Both the position numbers and the translations under genes were made by a program. From the NCBI GenBank assembly GCA_035315885.1, contig DATFXM010000079.1:1-50235 (forward strand): DNA of 50,235 nt. Direction: 5' to 3'. Under the pieces are notes generated by a model. That model did no database searches and was not told the DNA's origin. It saw only the letters and a list, made by a program, of their open reading frames with translations. The stretch is from DATFXM01 sp035315885 (lineage in GTDB: Bacteria; Acidobacteriota; Blastocatellia; UBA7656). Positions 9,301 through 15,677 of this stretch are shown in pieces; position 1 is the first letter of the stretch, and each line of letters begins with the position of its first letter.

Positions 9301-9382
9301 TCTCGAAGGAGTTACGCTGCATCTCCTCTCACCCTTTGTCACACCAAAAAGCCTCTGGTTCGCAAACAGGAAATCTGACTAG
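6320..9382 (+). CDS. MCP-type coiled coil fused to family 5 solute-binding domain
   Basis: This is a 1020-residue fusion. After a HAMP-like stretch (SRMAQGDLSLTV, about residues 33-44), residues about 60-510 form a long Ala/Ser/Glu-rich coiled coil with the signalling hairpin of methyl-accepting chemotaxis proteins; the tip is at about 274-300 (EIADRTHLLALNAG...QGRGFRIVADEIKELSER). From about residue 520 a complete SBP_bac_5 domain follows (LDPASVSSISRVEVLSNIFEGL, FHNGRRVRADDVKYSFER, PVGSGPFR, RQAICFAIDRERF, DWYADYPDPDNF). Such domains normally bind oligopeptides outside the membrane. There is no signal peptide or membrane helix, so the whole protein appears cytosolic. The tip lacks key receptor residues (L289, Q292 and S295 in place of Glu, Arg and Glu). 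Start ATG 6320; M17 is an alternative. Confidence 0.85.
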   Translation: MDDPRSTIRARPEQAEMPQKKTRAGGRVTEALSRMAQGDLSLTVNGGQIGTAGIDRDLLVHLDGLARRLRYIVGRLQRAADSIEAVVGEVLKGTQTLSGSVLAEAQSVEETFKSISEMNASMHSIGDSLQTLSKLSQSTSVSVMQMAMSVNQVSGNTEELAQFVDDTASAIEAMAENVRQVAESTESLAESAEKTARAMAAIDASTQRIGESVDETTLLSYEVARSADAGSELVAETAASVSKIKEAIDAATETINRLGRRSEQIGDATHVIDEIADRTHLLALNAGILAAQAGSQGRGFRIVADEIKELSERTAASTKQIDELIRTVRSEVAETIERVAVGGDRAIEGVDLASRAAVLLSEIRDKTNAASDRIRLIADSTRVQASESHTVLEAADLVRQQAREIERATNEQAKTSRQIGERALHMSDLTRQVQMATGKQAQSARAITEAMEDLTRAVEQIRTASDEQSSGADQVVRAIETMKEVVARNQASISGINSAVDLLVREAELLNREVETFRLPEPERGGHLRFALRASQVALDPASVSSISRVEVLSNIFEGLVQFGERAEIRPAVAERWETSPDGRIYTFYLRESARFHNGRRVRADDVKYSFERQMQRNEDAAAWTFRPIVNAEQFMSGEIETCTGIQVINEQVVRIELKEPMAFFLATLCTDYCYIVPREEIERSTVDFALKPVGSGPFRVAQQVMGREVHLERFVHYWNPELPFVDLLTVKFGISAEEIYDAFLGGELDYATDLPANMLAELKERADEIDVLEALQLQTRMLVFDCERPPLDHRSVRQAICFAIDRERFLREVYGGMAELARGPIPPGLLGHDIAQPVYSHDPDRARALLEEAGCAGGFETEVWWPQSVTTAVECLKDDLEEVGIRAQFRYAAAADMQRALRMRQIPIAGRDWYADYPDPDNFAYVLFNSRNRDLFISTYSNPEVDRLTDEARSVMNRKQRGEIYRKVMRLLLDDAPCAFLAHRRSFVAHRHDLEGVTLHLLSPFVTPKSLWFANRKSD

Positions 9383-9415
9383 CTCCGGCAGACCCTCTTT
9401 CAAACAATACAACAA

Positions 9416-9440
9416 GAGCCGGACAACGTTCGTCCGGCTC
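9416..9440 (-). terminator. Hairpin between convergent genes
   Basis: GAGCCGGAC at 9416-9424 pairs perfectly with GTCCGGCTC at 9432-9440 around a 7-base loop. On the minus strand it is followed by a T-rich TTGTTGTATTGTTTG tract, which fits an intrinsic terminator for the gene ending at 9500. It may also serve the plus-strand gene ending at 9382, although the plus side has no T-run. Confidence 0.65.
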
Positions 9441-9499
9441 CTGGTGTCGCTATGAGTATCTCGTTTCTTGGAAGTAGCGCGTTGTGTCTGGGCGTCAAC

Positions 9500-10522
9500 T
9501 CACTTCAGATTCCTCAACTGGTTGATCCGATCGCGAAGCGCTTTGGTGTAGGTTTGAATCTCCTGGTCAGTGAACCCCCCAGCGCGAAAGGCATCGGATA
9601 ACTGTTTATCCGAAAGCCTCCCGAGCAGGTCTCCAAGCCAGCGAGCGTGTTCGACCGTGACCCCTTCCATTGCCTTCTTGTCCTTGCCTTTGTAGTTGAA
9701 AACAACCTTGCCGTCTTTGACGCCGGTGATGAAGGTCTGAGTCGCATAGGCGACGGCATCCCCCTTAGAGCCAGCCGGTGCACTACTGAGGAATGGGATC
9801 TCGTGAAACACCGAGCCAGTCTTTCCCAGCGTCGCCCCCCAATCCGACACGTAGTAGATGAGTTCGTCTCGGTCGTTCCCGCTCTTTTTCTTCGCTCGAA
9901 CGACCTTGTTGTTTTCGGTCTTCATATCCCAGTTGTTGAGCAGCGCGGATAGAGTTTTAAGTCCGTCAAACTCGCGCGTCCCCATGAACGGATTCGAGTG
10001 CCAGGACCAGACGTCCTCCTCTTTGTATCCGTCATCCTTCCTCTTGAATCGCACGTCCCAAACGTCGAAGCCGCCCCTGCCCTCAATATGAGCGTCGCGT
10101 ACGAAGTAATCCTGATCCACGAAGTAGCCCGCCGCCCAAGCAATCCTCGCCGCAGCAGGCGCCGGTCGTGCCTCGGCGCCAAACTTCACCTGCCACTCTT
10201 GGTTCTTGTCGTCGCGGACATTTATCTTTTCCGAGGTCCCGGATTTAGAGCGCGACTCAAAGGTATATTTCCCTCTCGGGTCGGGAGCTGCGCCGGGTCC
10301 TCCCGGTCCGGCAAACAAATCAAGGCCCTCGATGTTACCCGGATCTCTCCAGAGCACAGGTTTTTGGTCTCGTGCCTGTTTGTCTTTCTTATCCTTCTTG
10401 TCCTTTTTGTCTTTCTTGGTATTGTCAGGCGGATCCTGGACTGCATAAGTTGACGGCGGAGTCGACAGGGCAAGGACAAATAAGCCCGTCAGCAGCAAAC
10501 ACAACAACCCGGATTTCGTCAT
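9500..10522 (-). CDS. Secreted protein with atypical-kinase-like motifs
   Basis: This 340-residue protein starts at the ATG at 10522, preceded by GGAGG 7 bp upstream and followed by a signal peptide (residues 1-28, ending STYA-VQ). Residues 35-50 are a Lys/Asp low-complexity run. The remainder has, in order, WQVKFGAEA (K113, E117), NNWDMKTENN (D199, N204/N205) and YYVSDWGATLG (D227, G229). I read these as the beta-3 lysine, catalytic D-x(4)-N and metal-binding DxG of the PI3K/HipA/FAM20-like atypical kinase fold. Family membership is inference; no named family was recognised. A longer frame reaching 10738 lacks a ribosome site and would bury the signal peptide. Confidence 0.72.
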   Translation of the reverse strand: MTKSGLLCLLLTGLFVLALSTPPSTYAVQDPPDNTKKDKKDKKDKKDKQARDQKPVLWRDPGNIEGLDLFAGPGGPGAAPDPRGKYTFESRSKSGTSEKINVRDDKNQEWQVKFGAEARPAPAAARIAWAAGYFVDQDYFVRDAHIEGRGGFDVWDVRFKRKDDGYKEEDVWSWHSNPFMGTREFDGLKTLSALLNNWDMKTENNKVVRAKKKSGNDRDELIYYVSDWGATLGKTGSVFHEIPFLSSAPAGSKGDAVAYATQTFITGVKDGKVVFNYKGKDKKAMEGVTVEHARWLGDLLGRLSDKQLSDAFRAGGFTDQEIQTYTKALRDRINQLRNLK

Positions 10523-10913
10523 TCCAGCCTCCAATAAGTTTAGGAAAACTATTTTATAGACGCCCCATCTCATCGAGAGCAACTCGACTCGGCCACGCGC
10601 CGGCGCTCTAAACGCCGCGGTGCTGAGACGCGGCTCGGCGTGAGGAGGTCGACAGCGGCTCCTGTCAGGTGGTTGATCGCGGCTCGGCTTTCGCTCACTC
10701 AATACTTCTATGCCTGAACTTCTATGCCTGAAGGGCAACGTCCCAGACTGGTCGCTGGCGTCACCAGGCAGCGGCGAAAGTATATCACAACGGTTATAAA
10801 GTCACCCCGCTCCTGCGCTTGCATCGTAAAATTTTTGAAGCTCGTCGCTCGGGAGATACATCGCGTTGCAGCGGTTTTCGAATCGGGATGGGGAGGGTGC
10901 GAGGCATGCGTAA
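10523..10913. other. Upstream region of the kinase-like gene
   Basis: I see no gene here. A perfect 14-bp tandem duplication, ACTTCTATGCCTGA, lies at 10704-10731. The promoter of the minus-strand gene starting at 10522 should be in this interval, but no convincing -10/-35 pair was found. Confidence 0.5.
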
Positions 10914-10944
10914 AAAGGGCGCCGTTTCGCTCACGGCGCCCTTT
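10914..10944 (-). terminator. Intrinsic terminator of the FlgT-like gene
   Basis: A perfect 12-bp stem, AAAGGGCGCCGT (10914-10925) with ACGGCGCCCTTT (10933-10944), has a 7-base loop. On the minus strand it is followed by TTTTTA, a typical U-tract, 35 bp after the stop of the gene at 10980-11903. Confidence 0.85.
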
Positions 10945-10979
10945 GAGTTAACCACATCCTGAAGGATTGAGCCGAGGTC

Positions 10980-11903
10980 TTAGTTCGAGCGTTCGACTCG
11001 GTCTCCGATGTTAACTTCTGCCGTAGTGCGAGTGATCATGCCGACCGACGTATTGTTTTCACATTTGATGATCACGAGCTCGCCCACGACCTTTCGCGGC
11101 ATCTTCGGACGTTCTTTGAGCACCTCTTCGCGTGACTCGTCCGGCGCCTGGATGGAGTACTCGCCACCTTTCCAGCGCTTGCTGCCGTAGCCCTTGCTGT
11201 GCTTTTCAACAACCGGATATTGCGGCGTCTTGGTTATGCCTTCCTGATTGCTGTAGTCGCGATAAATCGTGAAGTAGTCGCCCGGATGAACGTCCTGCTT
11301 GTTTCCCAGGTCTACGAACACCACGCGGTTCGCCGACAAGTTCTCGTGGTAGCCCGGCGCCATGACGATCTGACCATTGGTGCCGCCCGATCCTTCGCCG
11401 TACCGGGCCAGCGGGTGCTCGTCTTTCGGGCCTGGCGACTTCATTTCTTCGTACGGCCTGACAACGTCGCCCAGCTCCATCAGGTCGCACGAGACGCTGA
11501 CTTCGGCAGTGGCGGTGTGTTCCTGAACTTCAAGGACACGCAACAGTCCGAGCTCGCGCACATAGAATCCGAGTTTCTTCTTTGCAAAGGGATGATTCAC
11601 GACGCCGACCGGTCGGATGACGTAGAACATTGCGCCCGGTTTCACTCCCGCTCCGCGGCCGCGGTTCAGAAATACGACGTCGCCTTCTGAGTAGGTGTAT
11701 TTGATGGTTTCTTTTTCCGCCCCGACGATTCTCATATCGACCTGCGGCGCGGAATCAGAGATGTAGCCGGTGCAATAGACGTCCGAGCGCTGGGCGACGG
11801 GACTGGTTTGCGATTCTTTTTCCTGCTGTTGAGCGGCGGCTGCGCCGGAGATGCACGCAAGGCAAAACAGAGCCAGAATAATGGCGACTCGTGACATTTT
11901 CAT
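10980..11903 (-). CDS. Secreted FlgT-like repeat protein
   Basis: This 307-residue protein has an AAGGAG site just before the ATG at 11903 and a signal peptide (about residues 1-24, ending GAAAA-QQ). The mature part holds two similar beta-rich units: GDVVFLNRGRGAGVKPGAMFYVIRP...LRVLEV...MELGDVV, and VVFVDLGNKQDVHPGDYFTIYRD...GELVIIKC...NIGDRVE. This 'G-V-x-PGD-x-F-x-Y/R, then GD-x-V' pattern resembles the C-terminal domain of FlgT-type and related envelope proteins. No enzyme signature is visible. A role in an outer-membrane or periplasmic assembly is possible but unproven. The second start at 11897 is an alternative. Confidence 0.72.
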   Translation of the reverse strand: MKMSRVAIILALFCLACISGAAAAQQQEKESQTSPVAQRSDVYCTGYISDSAPQVDMRIVGAEKETIKYTYSEGDVVFLNRGRGAGVKPGAMFYVIRPVGVVNHPFAKKKLGFYVRELGLLRVLEVQEHTATAEVSVSCDLMELGDVVRPYEEMKSPGPKDEHPLARYGEGSGGTNGQIVMAPGYHENLSANRVVFVDLGNKQDVHPGDYFTIYRDYSNQEGITKTPQYPVVEKHSKGYGSKRWKGGEYSIQAPDESREEVLKERPKMPRKVVGELVIIKCENNTSVGMITRTTAEVNIGDRVERSN

Positions 11904-12473
11904 ACGACTCCTTCCGGATCTGGGGGGAGCGGGGTAAGAGGCTGACATCGAAGGGGCAGGAAGGACAACTGAGATGCCCGCAAAGTAACAGAGTCATCCT
12001 ATCAAGTCAATAATTAAGTGTTGAGTGCTGAGTGCATGAGTTTGCGTGGCGTTGTTGAGAATGGCTGGTCAGGTGGAGACAGGGTCAAGAGGACCTAGAG
12101 GTTCTCCAAGAAGGAACGCCGGACGATGGCATTTCAAGACCAACAAACTCAGAACTCAGGACTCAGAACTTCCCTTTTCAGGACTCAGAACTTCCCTTTG
12201 CTGACTTTCGCTACAATCTGCTTGACACGACGCCAAATAAAGGGATAATGGGCAAGCTGGCCTCTTAAATTACCGCTGTCGTTGGACTATTACTTTAATA
12301 TCGAGCGAGCAGCGATAGAGTTGCTGTTCCTTACAGCTACGACGAGAAAGCCAGCAGGCTCCTCAGGCAGTTGCTAAGGCAGCTCACCCTCACCAACTAA
12401 ATAGTCAGGAAATTACCATCTGTCTGCCATTGGCACTTCCGGGCAGGGGTTCGAGCACGTACAGGAGGCCAAC
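11904..12473. other. Gene-free region with GAGTGCT-type heptamers
   Basis: This interval separates a minus-strand secreted-protein gene from a plus-strand zinc-ribbon gene, so it should contain divergent promoters. It carries two blocks of ACTCAGA/GAGTGCT-type heptamers: 12018-12040 (GTGTTGAGTGCTGAGTGC) and, in the inverse sense, 12145-12199 (ACTCAGAACTCAGGACTCAG, twice). The remaining bases to 12460 show no believable open frame or RNA gene. Confidence 0.55.
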
Positions 12474-12815
12474 GTGTACGAGTACAAGGACAAGGTATTG
12501 AGGTGTATTGACTGCGGGGTGGAATTCATCTTCAGCGCCGGCGAACAGCTCTTTTTTGCCGACAAAGGGCTAAAAAATGACCCAAAACGATGCAAGCCTT
12601 GCAAAATAAAAAAGAATGATCGTATTGCAGCCAATCTGACCGGATATCCCCAACAATATCCGCGCCAGCGAGTTGAAGTGGCAGTGCAATGCGCGCTCTG
12701 CGGTGTCGAAACCACTGTTCCCTTCAGGCCGACTCAGGGAAGACCTGTATACTGCCGTGACTGTTTCCTGAGAATGCGGCCGTCGTCGTCATCGATGCAC
12801 GCATCACTATCTTAG
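12474..12815 (+). CDS. Double zinc-ribbon protein (zf-trcl type)
   Basis: This 113-residue protein starts with GTG at 12474, preceded by CAGGAGG at 12462-12468. Two zinc ribbons are visible. The first has CIDCG near residue 12 and CKPC near residue 41, with EFIFSAGEQLFFADKGL between them, as in the probable zinc-ribbon family PF13451. The second has CALCG, VPFRPTQGRPVYC and a final CRDC. Proteins of this type are widespread, small and of unknown function; nucleic-acid binding is possible. The last ten residues are Ser-rich. It converges with the uracil-DNA glycosylase gene, whose stop lies 6 bp away. Confidence 0.82.
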   Translation: MYEYKDKVLRCIDCGVEFIFSAGEQLFFADKGLKNDPKRCKPCKIKKNDRIAANLTGYPQQYPRQRVEVAVQCALCGVETTVPFRPTQGRPVYCRDCFLRMRPSSSSMHASLS

Positions 12816-12821
12816 AATCGA

Positions 12822-13892
12822 TCACGGTTGCCGGTTGACTAGATAGTCTCGCACTTTCTTCATGTCGTCCCAGGTTTCCCGCTTTTTGTCTGGAGACCTC
12901 AGCAAGTATGCAGGGTGGAAAGTCGGCATCACCTTGATCCCTTTCCACTCGCGCCATTGACCACGAGCACGTGTTATCGGTTCTCGTGTGTTCAATAAGC
13001 ACTGGAACGCCGGAGAACCCAGCGCAACGATTACCTCCGGCTCAATCAGCGCGATCTGTCGAAACAGGAAAGGTTCGCACGTTGCTACCTCGTCGTGCTC
13101 AGGAGTCCTGTTCCCAGGCGGCCGACACTTCACAATGTTCGCAATGTAAACATCCTCCCGCCTCATCCCGATCGCTTCGATTATCTTGTCGAGCAACTGC
13201 CCTGCCCTTCCCACAAACGGCCGCCCGCTCAGATCTTCTTCCGCACCAGGACCCTCACCCACAAACATCAATCGCGCACGAGGATCTCCCTCTCCAAAGA
13301 CAATCTTCGTCCTGCGCTCATGGAGCCTGCAGCGAGTACACTCACCTATTTCGTCTCGAAGAGCTTCAAGAGAGGAGTCCAGAACCGGAAGCCTGTCCGC
13401 GAGCACGACGAGCGGCGCACTGATAGGCTTCTTTGGAACTAGTTCTTCAAATAGCACCGACTGCGCGGGCTCGTTCGAACTCGCAGCACCCTGTTCTCCA
13501 TAGAGGTCTCCGTAGAGCGACCTTTGACCCGCCTCCGACTCGTCAGCCGAATTCCCCGTGTCCAGCCGCGCTTCGGTCAGCACAGCTTCCGTTGGCGCTG
13601 CTTCTATTTCCATGCGTTCCCGCTGCGCCGGCTCTGTGTCTGTGGCTTCTGTGCGACTCGCCTCCTTCATCGTAGGAGCGGCGCCCTGCTGAAACGGGGC
13701 CTCTGCCAAAGTCGTCTTATCGTTCGACGCTTCGGAAGCGAGCTTGCGAGGTCGAGGCGAGAGAGCAGGAGGTTGAGTCACTCCGGCGAGCGCTCCTCCG
13801 ATGTCTTCGATTCCGGTGTCGCGATAGAACCTGCACTGCTCGGCTAATTCCGACACAACCTCTTTCAGCCTCGAGCGGTCTTCTGAATCCAT
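12822..13892 (-). CDS. Family 4 uracil-DNA glycosylase
   Basis: This 356-residue protein removes uracil from DNA to begin base-excision repair. The catalytic domain occupies about residues 170-350: CTRCRLHERR, the active-site loop GEGPGAEEDLSGRPFVGRAGQLLD, ANIVKCRPPGNRTP, EVIVALGS and the HPAYLLR motif. Cysteines in CTRC, KCRPP and TCEPF fit the [4Fe-4S] cluster of family 4. The first 165 residues are a Glu/Ala/Thr-rich, probably disordered extension not found in short family members. The ATG at 13892 is the natural start of the frame. Confidence 0.92.
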   Translation of the reverse strand: MDSEDRSRLKEVVSELAEQCRFYRDTGIEDIGGALAGVTQPPALSPRPRKLASEASNDKTTLAEAPFQQGAAPTMKEASRTEATDTEPAQRERMEIEAAPTEAVLTEARLDTGNSADESEAGQRSLYGDLYGEQGAASSNEPAQSVLFEELVPKKPISAPLVVLADRLPVLDSSLEALRDEIGECTRCRLHERRTKIVFGEGDPRARLMFVGEGPGAEEDLSGRPFVGRAGQLLDKIIEAIGMRREDVYIANIVKCRPPGNRTPEHDEVATCEPFLFRQIALIEPEVIVALGSPAFQCLLNTREPITRARGQWREWKGIKVMPTFHPAYLLRSPDKKRETWDDMKKVRDYLVNRQP

Positions 13893-13943
13893 AGCGAGTG
13901 ATTCTGCGTTAATGCGATTAAGCGGTCAAGCTGGCAGGAGTCG

Positions 13944-14172
13944 TATGTGGGGATGAGGGGAATGGGGGAATGGGCGAAGGCGCGACGCGGAGAGGAGAGA
14001 GGCGGAGAGCCGGTGAGGGTCAAGGAAGGAATAGCCTGTCCACCTCACCGAGTCATCACGTCCTCGCGTCTCTTCTCTCCGCGTCGCCCCTTCTCCTCGC
14101 CGCGTCCCCGCGTCTCAGTGTCGCCCCTTTCGCCCATTCGCCCCTTCGCCTCATCCCCTCCTTCCCCCACAT
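13944..14172. repeat. GA/CT-rich inverted-repeat element
   Basis: The left arm starts ATGTGGGGATGAGGGGAATG and continues as GA-rich 7-8-bp units. The right arm ends with the near-complement (CGCCCATTCGCCCCTTCGCC, then CATCCCC...CCCCCACAT). The arms enclose about 80 bp. The arrangement is like the heptamer-armed elements elsewhere in the window but with a different unit. It fills most of the gap between the glycosylase and TPR genes. No gene is credible inside it. Confidence 0.6.
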
Positions 14173-14242
14173 GGCTTCATTGTGATAGCTTGTGTTCGAC
14201 CTTACAGGCGCTCTTCTGAAATCTGCTCGGAGGAGGTCGTCG

Positions 14243-15508
14243 ATGAAGCGGCATACTCTTTCAAGTCTTCTCCCGCATCGAAAACCGAGACGAGGATCCC
14301 TTTCGCCGAGTGGCCGGGCCATCCACTTCCTGCAAGCGATCGCTCTGCTTTGTTCCGCCCTCGCTCTGACCGCAGCTGCGCAAGCGCCTCCGTCAATCCA
14401 GTTCTTCATGCCGGACGGCTCGCTCCCTACGCGAGAGCTCCGCTTCACGATGTCAGCGGACAATGGTCGTGTCGAGACTTTCTTTACAGACTCGAAGGGG
14501 AGGTTCTTGATAACCCGTACGCTCGGTTTAAAACCCGACGCTGAATATCGAATAACGGTTCCGAGCGACGGAGCCACTTTCGGGAACACGAGCTATACGT
14601 TCAAAGAATACGGCGTCTACTACGTCCCGATTTATCTCAGGCCTTTCAAGGCCGCGCCTCCACAGCCGGCAAAAGTCGTAGACCTGGCAGAGTTCGATGC
14701 GCTTGCTCCCGCCGATGCTCGCGAAGCGTACGCTTCGGCGACTCGCTCGCTCAAGGAAGGCAACTCGGATACCGCCATTCGCGAGTTCGAACGCGCGATT
14801 TCAATTTACCCGCAGTATTTTCGTGCGTTGAACGACCTCGGAGTGCTGTACATGAAACTTCAGCGGCTTGACGAGGCCGCAAAGGTTTTCGAGCGCGCGA
14901 TTAAAATAGCGCCGCGCGTGTTCTACCCTAAACTGAATCTGGCGATGGTTGACCTTCGTCGCGGTAGGTACAAAGAGGCGCTTGCCCTCCTCGAACAGCT
15001 TCATAAAGACGACCCGTCGCGTTCCGAAGTGAGAATCGAGCTTGCCGATGCTCTGATGGCGCTCAATAAACTGGATGAAGCTGAGCCGCACCTGCGCTTT
15101 GCGCTGAGTGACGCAAAGCTCGAACGAGAGCTTGGCGCAGACGCTCATTACAAACTAGGCACCCTGTTGAACCGAAAACAAAAATTTGAAGAGGCAGTCG
15201 GTGAGCTGACGCGCGCTGCCGAAATTCTTCCAAACGCACCTCGCATTCATCTGCAGCTTGGAGGAGCGCTGTTGCAACTTGGTCGACTGCAAGAGGCCGA
15301 AACCGAGTTGCTCGCCGCTTATCGCATCGGCGGCACACAAATGGGTGGCGCTCAGTTGATGCTCGGCCAGGCTTACTATCTGGAAAAAAAATATCGTGAA
15401 GCGTTACGAGCGTTTGAGCAGTACCTCGCCGACGTTCCCCACGCGCCGAACGAAAATGAGATTCGCGGCGTGATCGAAAAAATAAAGTCAGCGCTAAATC
15501 AGAAGTGA
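14243..15508 (+). CDS. TPR protein with N-terminal membrane anchor and beta-sandwich domain
   Basis: This 421-residue protein starts at the ATG at 14243, with CGGAGGAGG at 14228-14236. A basic N terminus leads to a hydrophobic segment at about residues 28-46 (ending LTAAAQA), so it is exported or anchored. Residues about 48-130 look like a carboxypeptidase-regulatory-type beta-sandwich (FTDSKGRFLI, LKPDAEYRITV). From about residue 150 to the end there are six or more TPR units (AIREFERAISIYPQYFRALN, AAKVFERAIKIAP, ALLEQLHKDDP). TPR arrays bind other proteins; no enzymatic function is visible. A longer GTG start at 14192 lacks a ribosome site. Confidence 0.82.
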   Translation: MKRHTLSSLLPHRKPRRGSLSPSGRAIHFLQAIALLCSALALTAAAQAPPSIQFFMPDGSLPTRELRFTMSADNGRVETFFTDSKGRFLITRTLGLKPDAEYRITVPSDGATFGNTSYTFKEYGVYYVPIYLRPFKAAPPQPAKVVDLAEFDALAPADAREAYASATRSLKEGNSDTAIREFERAISIYPQYFRALNDLGVLYMKLQRLDEAAKVFERAIKIAPRVFYPKLNLAMVDLRRGRYKEALALLEQLHKDDPSRSEVRIELADALMALNKLDEAEPHLRFALSDAKLERELGADAHYKLGTLLNRKQKFEEAVGELTRAAEILPNAPRIHLQLGGALLQLGRLQEAETELLAAYRIGGTQMGGAQLMLGQAYYLEKKYREALRAFEQYLADVPHAPNENEIRGVIEKIKSALNQK

Positions 15509-15617
15509 TCGTGGACTCGCATTGAACGCAAAGCCACGAAGCCGTCATACCCTTATCATCTCAACTCCTCGTCTTTCCTTCGCGGCGAGCGGTCTCCTGC
15601 GCTGGACTCAAAGAAAA

Positions 15618-15648
15618 CTGCCCCGGTCAGCGAAGCCAGCCGGGGCAG
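15618..15648 (-). terminator. Intrinsic terminator of the TonB-dependent receptor gene
   Basis: CTGCCCCGG at 15618-15626 pairs with CCGGGGCAG at 15640-15648, with further partial pairing inside the loop. On the minus strand it is followed by TTTTCTTTG. It lies 29 bp beyond the end of the receptor gene at 15678. Confidence 0.8.
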
Positions 15649-15677
15649 CGGTTATTGTTTCAGTCGATTCTCGTTTC

